From contig NZ_CP071503.1 of the NCBI RefSeq assembly GCF_017354945.1, positions 3,720,001-3,784,000 of the forward strand: a stretch of 64,000 bases of DNA, given 5' to 3'. Of this stretch, positions 56,436 through 64,000 are shown piece by piece (the stretch's first letter is position 1; the number at the start of each line of letters is the position of its first letter). Under the pieces are notes generated by a model, which did not search any database, was not told where the DNA came from, and worked only from the letters and a program-made list of their open reading frames with translations. The translations under genes and the position numbers were made by a program. The stretch is from Shewanella avicenniae (GTDB lineage: Bacteria > Pseudomonadota > Gammaproteobacteria > Enterobacterales > Shewanellaceae).

Positions 56436-58139
56436 TTAAAAACCTTGAATATCGCCGTTTTCGTCAATATCCAACTTTAAATAACCGGGTTTAACGCCCA
56501 GCCCAGGCATGGTCATAATGTTGCCGGCAAAGGCGGTTACAAACCCTGCTCCAGCATTCAATTTCAGCCCGACTATCGGCAGCACAAAGTCGGTTGGCGC
56601 CCCTTTTAAACGCGGGTCATGACTTACCGACATTTGGGTTTTCGCCATACAGATCGGCAGATGATCAGCACCTAACGCCACAATTTGCGCCAACTGCTGC
56701 TCAGCTTGCGCCGACAGTTCGATAGCGCTGGCGCCATAACCGCGGGTTGCCAGTTGCTGTAAGCTGTTGAGCAAGCCCAGCTCCGTACTATACAAATGAG
56801 TAAAATTTGCAGGTTGTTGCAGGCAAGCCACCACGGCGGCGGCCAAGTCGGTCGCACCATCTGCACCGTGAGCAAAGGCAAGGCTTAACTCCACCGCATC
56901 AGCCCCCGCCGCCAAGGCCTGCTCAGTTAACCATTGCAGCTCTGACTCGGTATCATCTGGGAAGCGGTTGATGGCAACCACTACAGGCAGACCATATTTT
57001 TTAACGTTGGCGATATGCCAATTAAGGTTGCTCATGCCCTGCGCAAGTGCATCAATATTCGGATAGTGGATCTCGCTGGCAGCAACACCTGCATGGCTCT
57101 TCAACGCTTTGAGCGTGGCAACCAAAACAACGCAATCGGGATGAATGCCGGAAGCGCGAGCTTTGATATTGCAGAACTTTTCAAAGCCCATATCAGAGCC
57201 AAAGCCGCCTTCAGTAACGACGATGTCGTTCAGCCCCAGTGCAATTTCATCCGCAATCACCGATGAGTTACCGTGGGCGATATTGGCAAACGGGCCGGTA
57301 TGGATCAAACAGGGTGCGCCATTGATGGTTTGCATTAAGGTGGGCTCAATGGCTTCACGCAAAATCGCCGCCATCGCGCCAGCAACCCCTAGTTGTTCAG
57401 CGGTGATTGGCACACCATTGACATCAAACGCCAACAGCAACTGACCTAAGCGGCGGCGCATGTCGGCCAAATCTTGACTGAGTGCAAGTACCGCCATCAA
57501 TTCAGATGCAGCGGTGATATCAAACGAACTCTGACGCTCTGGGCCATTATTGCCCAAGCCGATGCGAATGCTACGCAGCGCCCGATCATTATGATCCATC
57601 ACCCGATTCCACACGATATGTTGCGGGTCAATGTGAAGCGCAGCCAAACCGCTTTGACGGGTGAACTCTTCAGCGCCTAAACGCTGTTCGTGGTGTACGC
57701 GCGCATCAATGGCTGCCGCAGCCAAGTTGTGCGCCGCGCTCACCGCATGTATATCGCCAGTAAGGTGCAAATTGAGCTCTTCCATCGGCACAATTTGAGC
57801 ATTGCCGCCGCCCGCTGCACCACCTTTGATCCCAAACACCGGCCCCATGCTCGGTTGCCGCAAACAAGCGCACACCCGCTTGCCTAATTGGTGCAACGCT
57901 TGGGTGAGGCCAATGCTGGTGACGGTTTTGCCCTCACCAAAAGGGGTGGGGGTAATTGCAGTCACCAGCACCATTTTACCGCGTGGCTGCTTAGCCACTC
58001 GGGCAAGTGCGGTTAAGTCGACTTTGGCGCGAGTCGTGCCATAGCAACGAAATTCATTGGGGTGAAGTCCCATTTGTGCCGCAATGTCGGCGATGGGAGT
58101 TATCTGAGTCTGACGCGAGATTTGAATATCTGACAACAT
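56436..58139 (-). CDS. fhs: Formate-tetrahydrofolate ligase
   Basis: A 567-residue enzyme that makes 10-formyl-THF from formate, THF and ATP. ATP loop TPFGEGKT in [23 protein letters not shown] signatures [40 protein letters not shown] and [15 protein letters not shown]. Full length (usual 550-560). One-carbon metabolism. It has its own terminator. Many gammaproteobacteria rely on FolD alone, so its presence adds a formate-assimilating route. Confidence 0.95.
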   Translation of the reverse strand: MLSDIQISRQTQITPIADIAAQMGLHPNEFRCYGTTRAKVDLTALARVAKQPRGKMVLVTAITPTPFGEGKTVTSIGLTQALHQLGKRVCACLRQPSMGPVFGIKGGAAGGGNAQIVPMEELNLHLTGDIHAVSAAHNLAAAAIDARVHHEQRLGAEEFTRQSGLAALHIDPQHIVWNRVMDHNDRALRSIRIGLGNNGPERQSSFDITAASELMAVLALSQDLADMRRRLGQLLLAFDVNGVPITAEQLGVAGAMAAILREAIEPTLMQTINGAPCLIHTGPFANIAHGNSSVIADEIALGLNDIVVTEGGFGSDMGFEKFCNIKARASGIHPDCVVLVATLKALKSHAGVAASEIHYPNIDALAQGMSNLNWHIANVKKYGLPVVVAINRFPDDTESELQWLTEQALAAGADAVELSLAFAHGADGATDLAAAVVACLQQPANFTHLYSTELGLLNSLQQLATRGYGASAIELSAQAEQQLAQIVALGADHLPICMAKTQMSVSHDPRLKGAPTDFVLPIVGLKLNAGAGFVTAFAGNIMTMPGLGVKPGYLKLDIDENGDIQGF

Positions 58140-58283
58140 GTAGGGTTCTGCTCTTACGGCGGATACGTCTTAAAAGCAGGCATGATAGGGGAAAAGCCTC
58201 GATTACTTAAGCGGCAAGTTTCCCCTTGAGGTAAAAGCACAACGCCGCTCAAAAAACTGAGCGAAGCGTTTTACTTTTGCCAA

Positions 58284-59144
58284 TTAATCAAGGTACTCGA
58301 TCGTACCAAACAGATGTGGCCGACGGCCTTTTTCGTCGCGCAGTTCAAACATAGTGCCGTTGCTGCTGGCTTGGGCAGCAAAACTGACGGTAGCAGGCAT
58401 AAACAGTGGCAATTTAAAGGCGACATCCACCGCGAATGGATAGTGATGGATGTTCGGCAGTAGCTCAGCCACACAGCGGGCTTTCGACCACATGCCGTGC
58501 ACCAAAATACGATCAAACCCAAAACGCTTCGATAAAATCGGGTGCAGATGAATTAAGTTATAGTCGCCTGACACTTTGGCGTACTTGCGGCCTAAATCAT
58601 CTTCCAGATGCCAGAACACCGCGTCATCCCACGCCATATCGCTGGCTTTGGGTGGTCGGGCGCGCCCAGGCTTACCGGTGCGATACAAATAGGTCGACAC
58701 CGAACGCCAGACGACTTCGTTGCCCACAAACACTTCAGCGAACACATCGAACTCTAAACCAGCATGAGTTTCGCGACTGTCTTTCAGCGAACACTCAAGG
58801 CTGACGGATTCGTCAACGGTTACTGGCCGCAAACACTCGATACGGTTAGCTAAATGGATCAGGCCGATTAAGGGAAATGTCACTGATTCATGGGTAAACA
58901 GCGTCGCATGCAAGCGAAACACTAACACGTGCAAATAGGTTGGCGGTAACACCTTGCCATCAAACTGAAAGCCGCATACGTCAGCATATTCGGCGATATT
59001 ACCGCTATGAAGCGCCACATCAGCAGTGGTCACTTTTAACGAAGGCAGCGGCTGTTGGTCCCATCCCGGCTTGCGACCAAAGAAAATTTTGCGGTACAGC
59101 GAAAACAACGAGGGCATTGCCCGCAATTCCATACAGGATTCCAT
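58284..59144 (-). CDS. MaoC-like dehydratase/hydratase domain protein
   Basis: A 286-residue double-hotdog protein. The C-terminal half carries the hydratase-2 motif YAKVSGDYNLIHLHPILSKR with Asp and His, then FDRILVHGMWSKARCVAEL. The N-terminal half (about 30-160) is a degenerate hotdog. It may act on acyl thioesters (R-specific enoyl-CoA hydratase or similar). Not linked to neighbours by an obvious pathway. The ATG at 59144 has GAAAGG eight bases upstream; ATG 59132 is an alternative. Confidence 0.82.
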   Translation of the reverse strand: MESCMELRAMPSLFSLYRKIFFGRKPGWDQQPLPSLKVTTADVALHSGNIAEYADVCGFQFDGKVLPPTYLHVLVFRLHATLFTHESVTFPLIGLIHLANRIECLRPVTVDESVSLECSLKDSRETHAGLEFDVFAEVFVGNEVVWRSVSTYLYRTGKPGRARPPKASDMAWDDAVFWHLEDDLGRKYAKVSGDYNLIHLHPILSKRFGFDRILVHGMWSKARCVAELLPNIHHYPFAVDVAFKLPLFMPATVSFAAQASSNGTMFELRDEKGRRPHLFGTIEYLD

Positions 59145-59300
59145 TTACCTTTCACCACTGAAAATAACAATCAAACTGCAGAATCAATAGCTTGCACCAG
59201 CTTACTGTGCGCTATTATCTCAATGAAATAATTAAGATTAGTGTGTTTGAGACTGAATTATGAGAAAATTCAGCAATGCTCCACACTAAGCCATTCCATC

Positions 59301-60074
59301 GTGCAGGACAAGAATTTCGATACACTGGTCGGCAAATTTGCCAACAACATATATGGTACACCCAAAGGTGAGATTCGCGCAGCGGTAATGTGGCGCGACT
59401 TGCAGGAAATGCTCGCAACCACCGGAAATCGCCGACTACGCATCCTTGATGCGGGCGGCGGTTTTGGCTATTTCAGCATGAAGTTAGCCCGCTTAGGTCA
59501 CGAAGTGGTACTGTGCGATATCTCGCGCAATATGCTGCAAGAAGCGCAACGCTTGCTCGATGAAGAGCCAGAGCCGCTGAATGTTTCACTGATACATAGC
59601 CCGATTCAGGATCTGTCAGCGAACACTTTGGGGCAGTTTGACATGATCCTCTGCCATGCGGTGGTAGAATGGCTGGCTGATGCCAAAACTACGATGACCA
59701 ATCTGTTGACACTACTTGCACCCAATGGTCTGTTTTCATTAATGTTTTACAACGTCGAGGCGATGCGATTTCACGCTTTGATCTCAGGTAATTTTGACTA
59801 CGTCAATAACGGTTTGAAAGCGCGAAAAAAATCACGTTTAAGCCCAAATCATCCGTTGGCCATCGCTGAAGTGGAGTCTTGGTTCGCTGAATGGCAACTC
59901 GAAACGCTGGGGATCTCCGGCGTGCGGGTGATTCATGACTATATGAACCGTCGCTTACCGGTGGATTTCAGCGTCAAACAGTTGGTCGAGATGGAGCTGA
60001 GCTATTCGCGCCAACAACCTTATCTGTCGTTAGCGCGTTATGTACACCTCATGGGGCGTAAACCGAATAACTAA
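59301..60074 (+). CDS. cmoM: tRNA 5-carboxymethoxyuridine methyltransferase
   Basis: A 257-residue SAM-dependent methyltransferase of the CmoM/SmtA family. VQDKNFDTLVGKFANNIYGT at the start matches CmoM, motif I is LRILDAGGGFGYFSMKLARL, followed by MILCHAVVEWLADAK and HDYMNRRLPVD. It methylates cmo5U34 in tRNA to mcmo5U. The GTG at 59301 matches the E. coli MQDRNF start; the frame runs back to 59241 without a better start. Confidence 0.85.
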   Translation: MQDKNFDTLVGKFANNIYGTPKGEIRAAVMWRDLQEMLATTGNRRLRILDAGGGFGYFSMKLARLGHEVVLCDISRNMLQEAQRLLDEEPEPLNVSLIHSPIQDLSANTLGQFDMILCHAVVEWLADAKTTMTNLLTLLAPNGLFSLMFYNVEAMRFHALISGNFDYVNNGLKARKKSRLSPNHPLAIAEVESWFAEWQLETLGISGVRVIHDYMNRRLPVDFSVKQLVEMELSYSRQQPYLSLARYVHLMGRKPNN

Positions 60075-60089
60075 CACTTGCGCAGCCAC

Positions 60090-60956
60090 TTAGGGGCATT
60101 GCTGGGCGTTGCAATCCAAGGTGGTTGCGCCCGCTTGCTGCAGCAAAGCCAATACGCTGCGTTCGCCCACCAAATGCGCTGCACCAATTGCCACGAACAA
60201 CGGCTGCTCTGCCGAATCAAGATATCTGGCAATGCCATCGGCCATGACGCGATTGCGCTGCCATAACACTTTGTCGATTACGTCAATGCCACCCGGCTGT
60301 TGCAAATCTTCTTCGCTGATCTGTTGCAAGGTTGCTGCATCGCCACTCTTCCATGCATTGACGAGCCGGTCGAGCTCGCTGTTCGGTGAAGACAAGGCAT
60401 CGCGTACCATTGCCCATTGTGCATCAAGTTCGAGTGAGGCCAACATGGCGAACTGCTGTTCATAGCTTTCGAGCGCTAACAACGGCCGTTGCCCAAGTTG
60501 CTGCATCAGTTGGGTTTCGGTGCCGTAATTGGCGCTATAGCCCTGTTGTGTTAAGCGTAACAGGGTAAATTGCATCGCCTGCAGCCACGGCGATAACCCT
60601 TTAAACTGCTCGCAATAGGTTTTGTCGGCGCAGTAGCGATTCAGCACAGTTCGGGTTTCGGCATCTGGGGTTTGCGGCGTCATACCGTACTGACGCATCA
60701 GCCCAATACCGCTTGGGTCACGCACATCTACTTCTAATACTAATGCGCCGGCGCGCGCATAAGCCTCGCGGATCTGAGTCGGCAGCGGATAAAACTCAGC
60801 TTTGCCGACATGAAAACTGCCCAGCACCCAGGCAGTTTTACCTTGGTAACTGACATGATAAAACAGCGGCGTAATCGCGCCATTGGCGCAGACTGTGCCA
60901 CTGAAAATGAGCATGCAGCTACAAATGAGTCGCTGCCATCGTCTTGTTGCTGCCAT
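60090..60956 (-). CDS. TraB/GumN-family protein
   Basis: A 288-residue protein. Signal peptide to about residue 24 (LICSCMLIFSGTVCA). The TraB/GumN fold has LGSFHVGKAEFYPLP (GxxH) near the N-terminus and FVAIGAAHLVGERSVLALLQ (GAAH) near the C-terminus, thought to form a metal-dependent active site related to EreA/TIKI-type enzymes. Substrate unknown; secreted or periplasmic. A Cys pair (RYCADKTYC) and a C-terminal pair (DCNAQQCP) suggest disulfides. Divergent from the small PriC-like gene. Confidence 0.86.
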   Translation of the reverse strand: MAATRRWQRLICSCMLIFSGTVCANGAITPLFYHVSYQGKTAWVLGSFHVGKAEFYPLPTQIREAYARAGALVLEVDVRDPSGIGLMRQYGMTPQTPDAETRTVLNRYCADKTYCEQFKGLSPWLQAMQFTLLRLTQQGYSANYGTETQLMQQLGQRPLLALESYEQQFAMLASLELDAQWAMVRDALSSPNSELDRLVNAWKSGDAATLQQISEEDLQQPGGIDVIDKVLWQRNRVMADGIARYLDSAEQPLFVAIGAAHLVGERSVLALLQQAGATTLDCNAQQCP

Positions 60957-60972
60957 AGCGCTTCCTTATAAT
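60944..60972 (+). promoter_or_regulatory. Sigma-70 promoter of the PriC-like gene
   Basis: TTGTTG (60944-60949), 17-base spacer, TATAAT (60967-60972), thirty bases before the start codon. The -10 is perfect consensus. The -35 lies within the 5' end of the divergent TraB/GumN gene. Confidence 0.7.
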
Positions 60973-61001
60973 GCCCCCATTTACCGAAGAGGGAGGCCGT
61001 T

Positions 61002-61307
61002 ATGCCATACGGCAATGTGATTCCACAACTTATGACCAATCTGCAAACGGCCTATCGCCAAGCGGTTGATGCTGATGCCAAATTGGATCAATTGCAGCAG
61101 GCTGGTCATGCTAAATTTTCTAAAATTTTTACGGTTGAACAGGGATTTAACACCCAAAGCACCCGTTTTTTGCCTTATGTTAAAGAGTTGGCCGAAGCGG
61201 TGGCAAAGCTCGAACAAGCAGAAGACCAAGCGCTGCTCGAGTCCATTGTTAAACGTCTCGGGCTGATCCTCATGACCTTAGCGCAGTTTAAAGAGCAAAG
61301 CCGCTAG
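61002..61307 (+). CDS. Small helical protein, possibly PriC-like
   Basis: A 101-residue protein, all alpha, with heptad-like segments (LMTNLQTAYRQAVDADAKLD) and FNTQSTRFLPYVKELAEAVA. The last stretch recalls the N-terminal half of the primosome protein PriC (FNTQ/TR-type helix). But PriC is about 175 residues and its C-terminal basic half is missing, so this could be a shortened relative or an unrelated protein. A strong GAGGGAGG site precedes the ATG, and a good promoter lies upstream. Confidence 0.5.
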   Translation: MPYGNVIPQLMTNLQTAYRQAVDADAKLDQLQQAGHAKFSKIFTVEQGFNTQSTRFLPYVKELAEAVAKLEQAEDQALLESIVKRLGLILMTLAQFKEQSR

Positions 61308-61373
61308 TCAAACCTAGCTCACAGTTTCAACATCTTGTTTGCAGATGTCATCTGGTTGTCACCGAGGCTTTTT

Positions 61374-63158
61374 ATGCTGCCTGAATTTCAGCAGCCATCG
61401 GTGACCGCCAACATGCATAGCTTTGCCGAAGCCCAAGTACTTGGCAGAATCTTGAGTACTGAAGCAATCAACGTGCACTTTCAGCCCATTGTTAACATTG
61501 CCGCTGGCCGCATTCATGGTTACGAAGCCCTAAGTCGTGGCCCAACTGACAGTATTTTGCACAAGCCCTATCACCTCTTTGGTGCAGCCGAACGGCAAGG
61601 GCGTTTGTCAGAGTTAGAAACCCTCTGTCGCAGTGCCTCGATTCAGCAATTCAAACAGCGGCAACTACCGGGCAAATTATTTATCAACATCAGCCCCAAA
61701 GCCCTGCTCGATCCCGACTATCCCAAAGGCCAAACCCTACGGCTGGCACAACAACTGGGCTATGCACCTGAGCAAATCGTGATTGAACTGTCAGAACAAT
61801 ACCCTGCAGAAGATATCGACCTACTCAAATCTTGCTTAGACCACTATCGCAGCCAAGGCTTTCAGGTGGCGCTTGATGACTTAGGCGCGGGTTATTCTGG
61901 ATTACGGCTTTGGTCAGAACTTGCCCCTGATTATGTCAAAATCGACCGCCATTTTATTGATCGCATCGATCAGTTTCCGGTAAAGCAGGAGTTTGTTCGC
62001 TCGATTGTTGAACTCTGTCAAAGTCTCACCTGCAAAGTGATCGCCGAAGGGATTGAAACCGAAGCGGAGTTAATGATTTTACAGCGACTGGGGATCAGCT
62101 TGTGCCAAGGCTTTTTACTGGGCAAACCGAGCGCTCATCCGTTAACGAGCCTGCAATATCAAGTAAAGCATGCGCCCAAACTGCAGCAACCCCGTTTTAG
62201 TGAGTCAGCGGAATGTTTATGTGAGCTTAGCGACACCCTGCCACCAAACACGCGCTTGAAACAATTGAGCCAACATTTTATGCAGCGCCCTGCGTTACAA
62301 GCCGTGGCGGTGATCGACAACGATAACGCGCTTGGGTTGGTGTATCGTCAAAGTTTGCTAGAGCTGTTTTCTACACCCTATGGCCGTGCCTTGCATGAAA
62401 ACCATCCACTCACCGAGATTATGGATGCAAACGTGTTGATGGTAGAAGCCTGCACGCCGTTATCACAAGTCAGCCACCAGTTAACCGCTGACGATAACCG
62501 CTTAATTGCGCAACAATTTATTATTTTGCGCCAAGGTAAGTTCTTAGGTATTGGCCATACCCGCGACTTGCTGCAGCGCATTACCGAGCAACGGATTCAA
62601 ACCGCACGTCATGCCAACCCGTTAACTGAACTGCCCGGCAACGTGCCCATTCAGCAAGAGTTACAACGCTTAGCGCACAGCAATACACCGTTTTACTTGG
62701 CCTACTTTGATCTGAATAACTTTAAGCCTTATAACGATGTTTATGGTTTTGCCAAGGGCGATGATGTGATCCGCGAAACCGCCAATTTATTGCGCCAATC
62801 AGCAAGCCAGCCGTTTATCGGCCATGTGGGCGGCGATGATTTTGTGATGATTGCGACCGAGGCGGAGATGGTCAACCAGTGTCAGCAGGTCCTTAGCCAG
62901 TTTGAACAAGTCAAACCGCGCTTTTTTAGTGCAGAACACTGGCAACAACAGCATTTCAGCGCCAAAGATCGCCAAGGGCAGCAATGTGTTTATGGCTTAG
63001 TGAGTTTAAGCGTCGGCATATTGCCACCGGAACTCACCTTAGGTGCAACCGAAGCTCAGCTGTCGAGTTTGAGTGCGTTTGCGAAAAAGCAGGCAAAACT
63101 GTCACCGGACGGTTTTTGCCTGCTGCAACACACGCTAGAGAGTCGTCATATCGCTTAA
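61374..63158 (+). CDS. EAL-CBS-GGDEF protein (c-di-GMP phosphodiesterase/regulator)
   Basis: A 594-residue cytoplasmic protein. EAL domain (about 20-260): HFQPIVNIAAGRIHGYEALS, ELSEQYPAEDID, ALDDLGAGYSGLRLWSELAP, VKIDRHFIDRI, VIAEGIET. A CBS-like middle region follows (about 275-400: PALQAVAVIDNDNALGLVYR). Then a GGDEF domain (about 415-570) with AYFDLNNFKPYNDVYGFAKG and the variant VGGDDF. EAL catalytic residues look complete (E of EAL, DD, K, E), so it is probably a phosphodiesterase; GGDDF may bind GTP as a regulator. GAGG lies before the ATG at 61374. Confidence 0.9.
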   Translation: MLPEFQQPSVTANMHSFAEAQVLGRILSTEAINVHFQPIVNIAAGRIHGYEALSRGPTDSILHKPYHLFGAAERQGRLSELETLCRSASIQQFKQRQLPGKLFINISPKALLDPDYPKGQTLRLAQQLGYAPEQIVIELSEQYPAEDIDLLKSCLDHYRSQGFQVALDDLGAGYSGLRLWSELAPDYVKIDRHFIDRIDQFPVKQEFVRSIVELCQSLTCKVIAEGIETEAELMILQRLGISLCQGFLLGKPSAHPLTSLQYQVKHAPKLQQPRFSESAECLCELSDTLPPNTRLKQLSQHFMQRPALQAVAVIDNDNALGLVYRQSLLELFSTPYGRALHENHPLTEIMDANVLMVEACTPLSQVSHQLTADDNRLIAQQFIILRQGKFLGIGHTRDLLQRITEQRIQTARHANPLTELPGNVPIQQELQRLAHSNTPFYLAYFDLNNFKPYNDVYGFAKGDDVIRETANLLRQSASQPFIGHVGGDDFVMIATEAEMVNQCQQVLSQFEQVKPRFFSAEHWQQQHFSAKDRQGQQCVYGLVSLSVGILPPELTLGATEAQLSSLSAFAKKQAKLSPDGFCLLQHTLESRHIA

Positions 63159-63182
63159 CTTAATGGAACGCAAGGTCGCGGC

Positions 63183-63713
63183 TTAAGCTTTGGGCACCAC
63201 AGTTTTGCGTAACCATGCTTCTAGCATGGCTTTTTCATAGCGTAGCGAATCACTATCATTCATTGAGGTGTGGTCCATAAAGCCCATATCGCGCAGGTTT
63301 TCACTGCCGACCATGATCACTTGCTCACCCTCTAACACGCGGTAGCTAAAACTGATCCGTGGTGGATAGATTTGTTTCACGACGCGGATTTCATTGACTG
63401 TCGCAGCACCAAAGGTGGGCAAGACATCGCCGGCAAGATCTAAATCGGTCACGACCAGCTCCAGTTTCTCACCACTCTTTAATAACTTACTGGCATTTTT
63501 ATCCAGTGATTTGGTGAGCGCCTCAAACACTCGCTGGCGATATACAGCACGGTTTTCGGTCGCGGAACGGACATCGCGATATTTTTCTGGTGCCTGCCAT
63601 TCAATTTTAACAACACCGGCTTCGGTAATGTTGTTTGCTGCGGCCTCATCTGCCGTTGCAGTGGTTGTCAATCCTGCGAAAAACAGCCCGGCGATTAATA
63701 ATCCGACTTTCAT
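63183..63713 (-). CDS. DUF3016 secreted protein
   Basis: A 176-residue protein with a signal peptide (LLIAGLFFAGLTTTATA) and DUF3016 motifs: WQAPEKYRDVRSATENR, VTDLDLAGDVLPTFG, and PPRISFSYRVLEGEQVIMVG. Mature protein about 155 residues, likely periplasmic. Family function unknown. The ATG at 63713 is preceded by GAGGCACAC. Confidence 0.85.
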   Translation of the reverse strand: MKVGLLIAGLFFAGLTTTATADEAAANNITEAGVVKIEWQAPEKYRDVRSATENRAVYRQRVFEALTKSLDKNASKLLKSGEKLELVVTDLDLAGDVLPTFGAATVNEIRVVKQIYPPRISFSYRVLEGEQVIMVGSENLRDMGFMDHTSMNDSDSLRYEKAMLEAWLRKTVVPKA

Positions 63714-63811
63714 GTGTGCCTCCTCAATTCACTCGGACGTCCCATTTGGTCATCCCGTTACTGGCTAATTGTTCAGCTTAAACTAACGCTAAGTTATATC
63801 CACTAAGTTGG

Positions 63812-64000
63812 ATGTTAGCCAGCGGCTTCAGTTCCCGCAATCGCCGAAACATTGCTATTCTCGCAAGATTGACCGGACCTTTCGGACAGCAGTTATTTGA
63901 CGCTAACGCCGTAATTGACGGCATTAGCGCTGAAAACAATCGCACGGTTAGCAACAATTCCGCTTTTTTATTAATCAACTCTCAGTTATGCGATTTTGTC
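63812..64000 (+). CDS. Possible 5' end of a gene running off the right edge
   Basis: From ATG 63812 the plus strand is open to the window end (63 codons: MLASGFSSRNRRNIAILARL, then TGPFGQQLFDANAVIDGISA and ENNRTVSNNSAFLLINSQLC). No stop and no recognised family. A minus-strand frame (63778-63978) covers the same bases but starts with TTG and has no ribosome site, so I prefer the plus strand, weakly. Confidence 0.25.
   Translation, partial: MLASGFSSRNRRNIAILARLTGPFGQQLFDANAVIDGISAENNRTVSNNSAFLLINSQLCDFV

Noticed and set aside
63778..63978. Minus-strand 66-codon frame at the right edge
   Set aside because: TTG start, no ribosome site, no recognised motif. The plus strand is open as well, so coding cannot be assigned.

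Overview
The window is a chromosomal stretch of a gammaproteobacterium, most likely Shewanella or a close relative in the Alteromonadales. The evidence is the gene order fumarate reductase / prmA / dusB / fis, the Wolinella-type (FrdC) fumarate reductase, the many c-di-GMP and chemotaxis genes, a minor type IV pilin cluster, DUF3016 and DUF945 proteins and a TonB-dependent receptor. I see no rRNA, tRNA or CRISPR array.

Layout. 1-4.7 kb: N-terminus of UvrD (minus strand, runs off the left edge), AzlCD amino-acid exporter, a TonB receptor and a YbaK-type deacylase. 4.7-7.1 kb: an NAD(P)-binding reductase gene split by a complete IS200/IS605-family element (tnpA + tnpB). Both ends can be placed to the base because removing the element restores the reading frame. 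7.3-11.8 kb: frdB-frdA plus two different FrdC-type cytochrome b genes. 12.1-14.5 kb: prmA, dusB-fis. 14.7-16.4 kb: a small coupled operon of two ankyrin-repeat proteins, an unrecognised protein with nuclease-like motifs and a short leading ORF. 16.6-24 kb: chemoreceptor, TorF-type porin, ECF sigma factor with a small zinc-finger anti-sigma candidate, a Fur-box gene, a PAS-GGDEF protein and guanine deaminase. 24.4-27.5 kb: minor pilin operon. 27.5-40.5 kb: a catabolic/accessory stretch (LysR regulator, tannase/feruloyl esterase, M24 peptidase, GH127-like Tat lipoprotein, DUF885 protein, membrane proteins, MFS exporter). 41-47 kb: a three-subunit molybdenum hydroxylase (triheme cytochrome c, 2x[2Fe-2S], Mo subunit) with XdhC and a MocA-like enzyme. 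47.2-49.9 kb: a four-gene HvfABCD-type operon (EGKCG-repeat precursor, DUF692/MNIO enzyme, DUF2063 partner, DoxX membrane protein). 50-64 kb: DJ-1/PfpI protein, secreted unknown protein, RND efflux pair, formate-THF ligase, MaoC-like protein, CmoM, TraB/GumN protein, a small PriC-like protein, an EAL-CBS-GGDEF protein and a DUF3016 protein.

How the parts may work together. The most interesting system is the Hvf-type operon, which by family knowledge makes a copper-binding, cysteine-modified RiPP. I find the same promoter-like pattern, GTAANN-N16-CGA(C/T), upstream of the hvfA-like gene, upstream of the ECF sigma gene 27 kb away, and upstream of a secreted protein just after the operon. This suggests that the sigma factor autoregulates and drives a metal- or oxidant-stress regulon that includes the RiPP. 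The second point of interest is the IS605-type element: its TnpB looks fully catalytic, and the bases next to its right end, which would be the guide, match the empty target site. The third is the ankyrin/nuclease-like operon next to fis.
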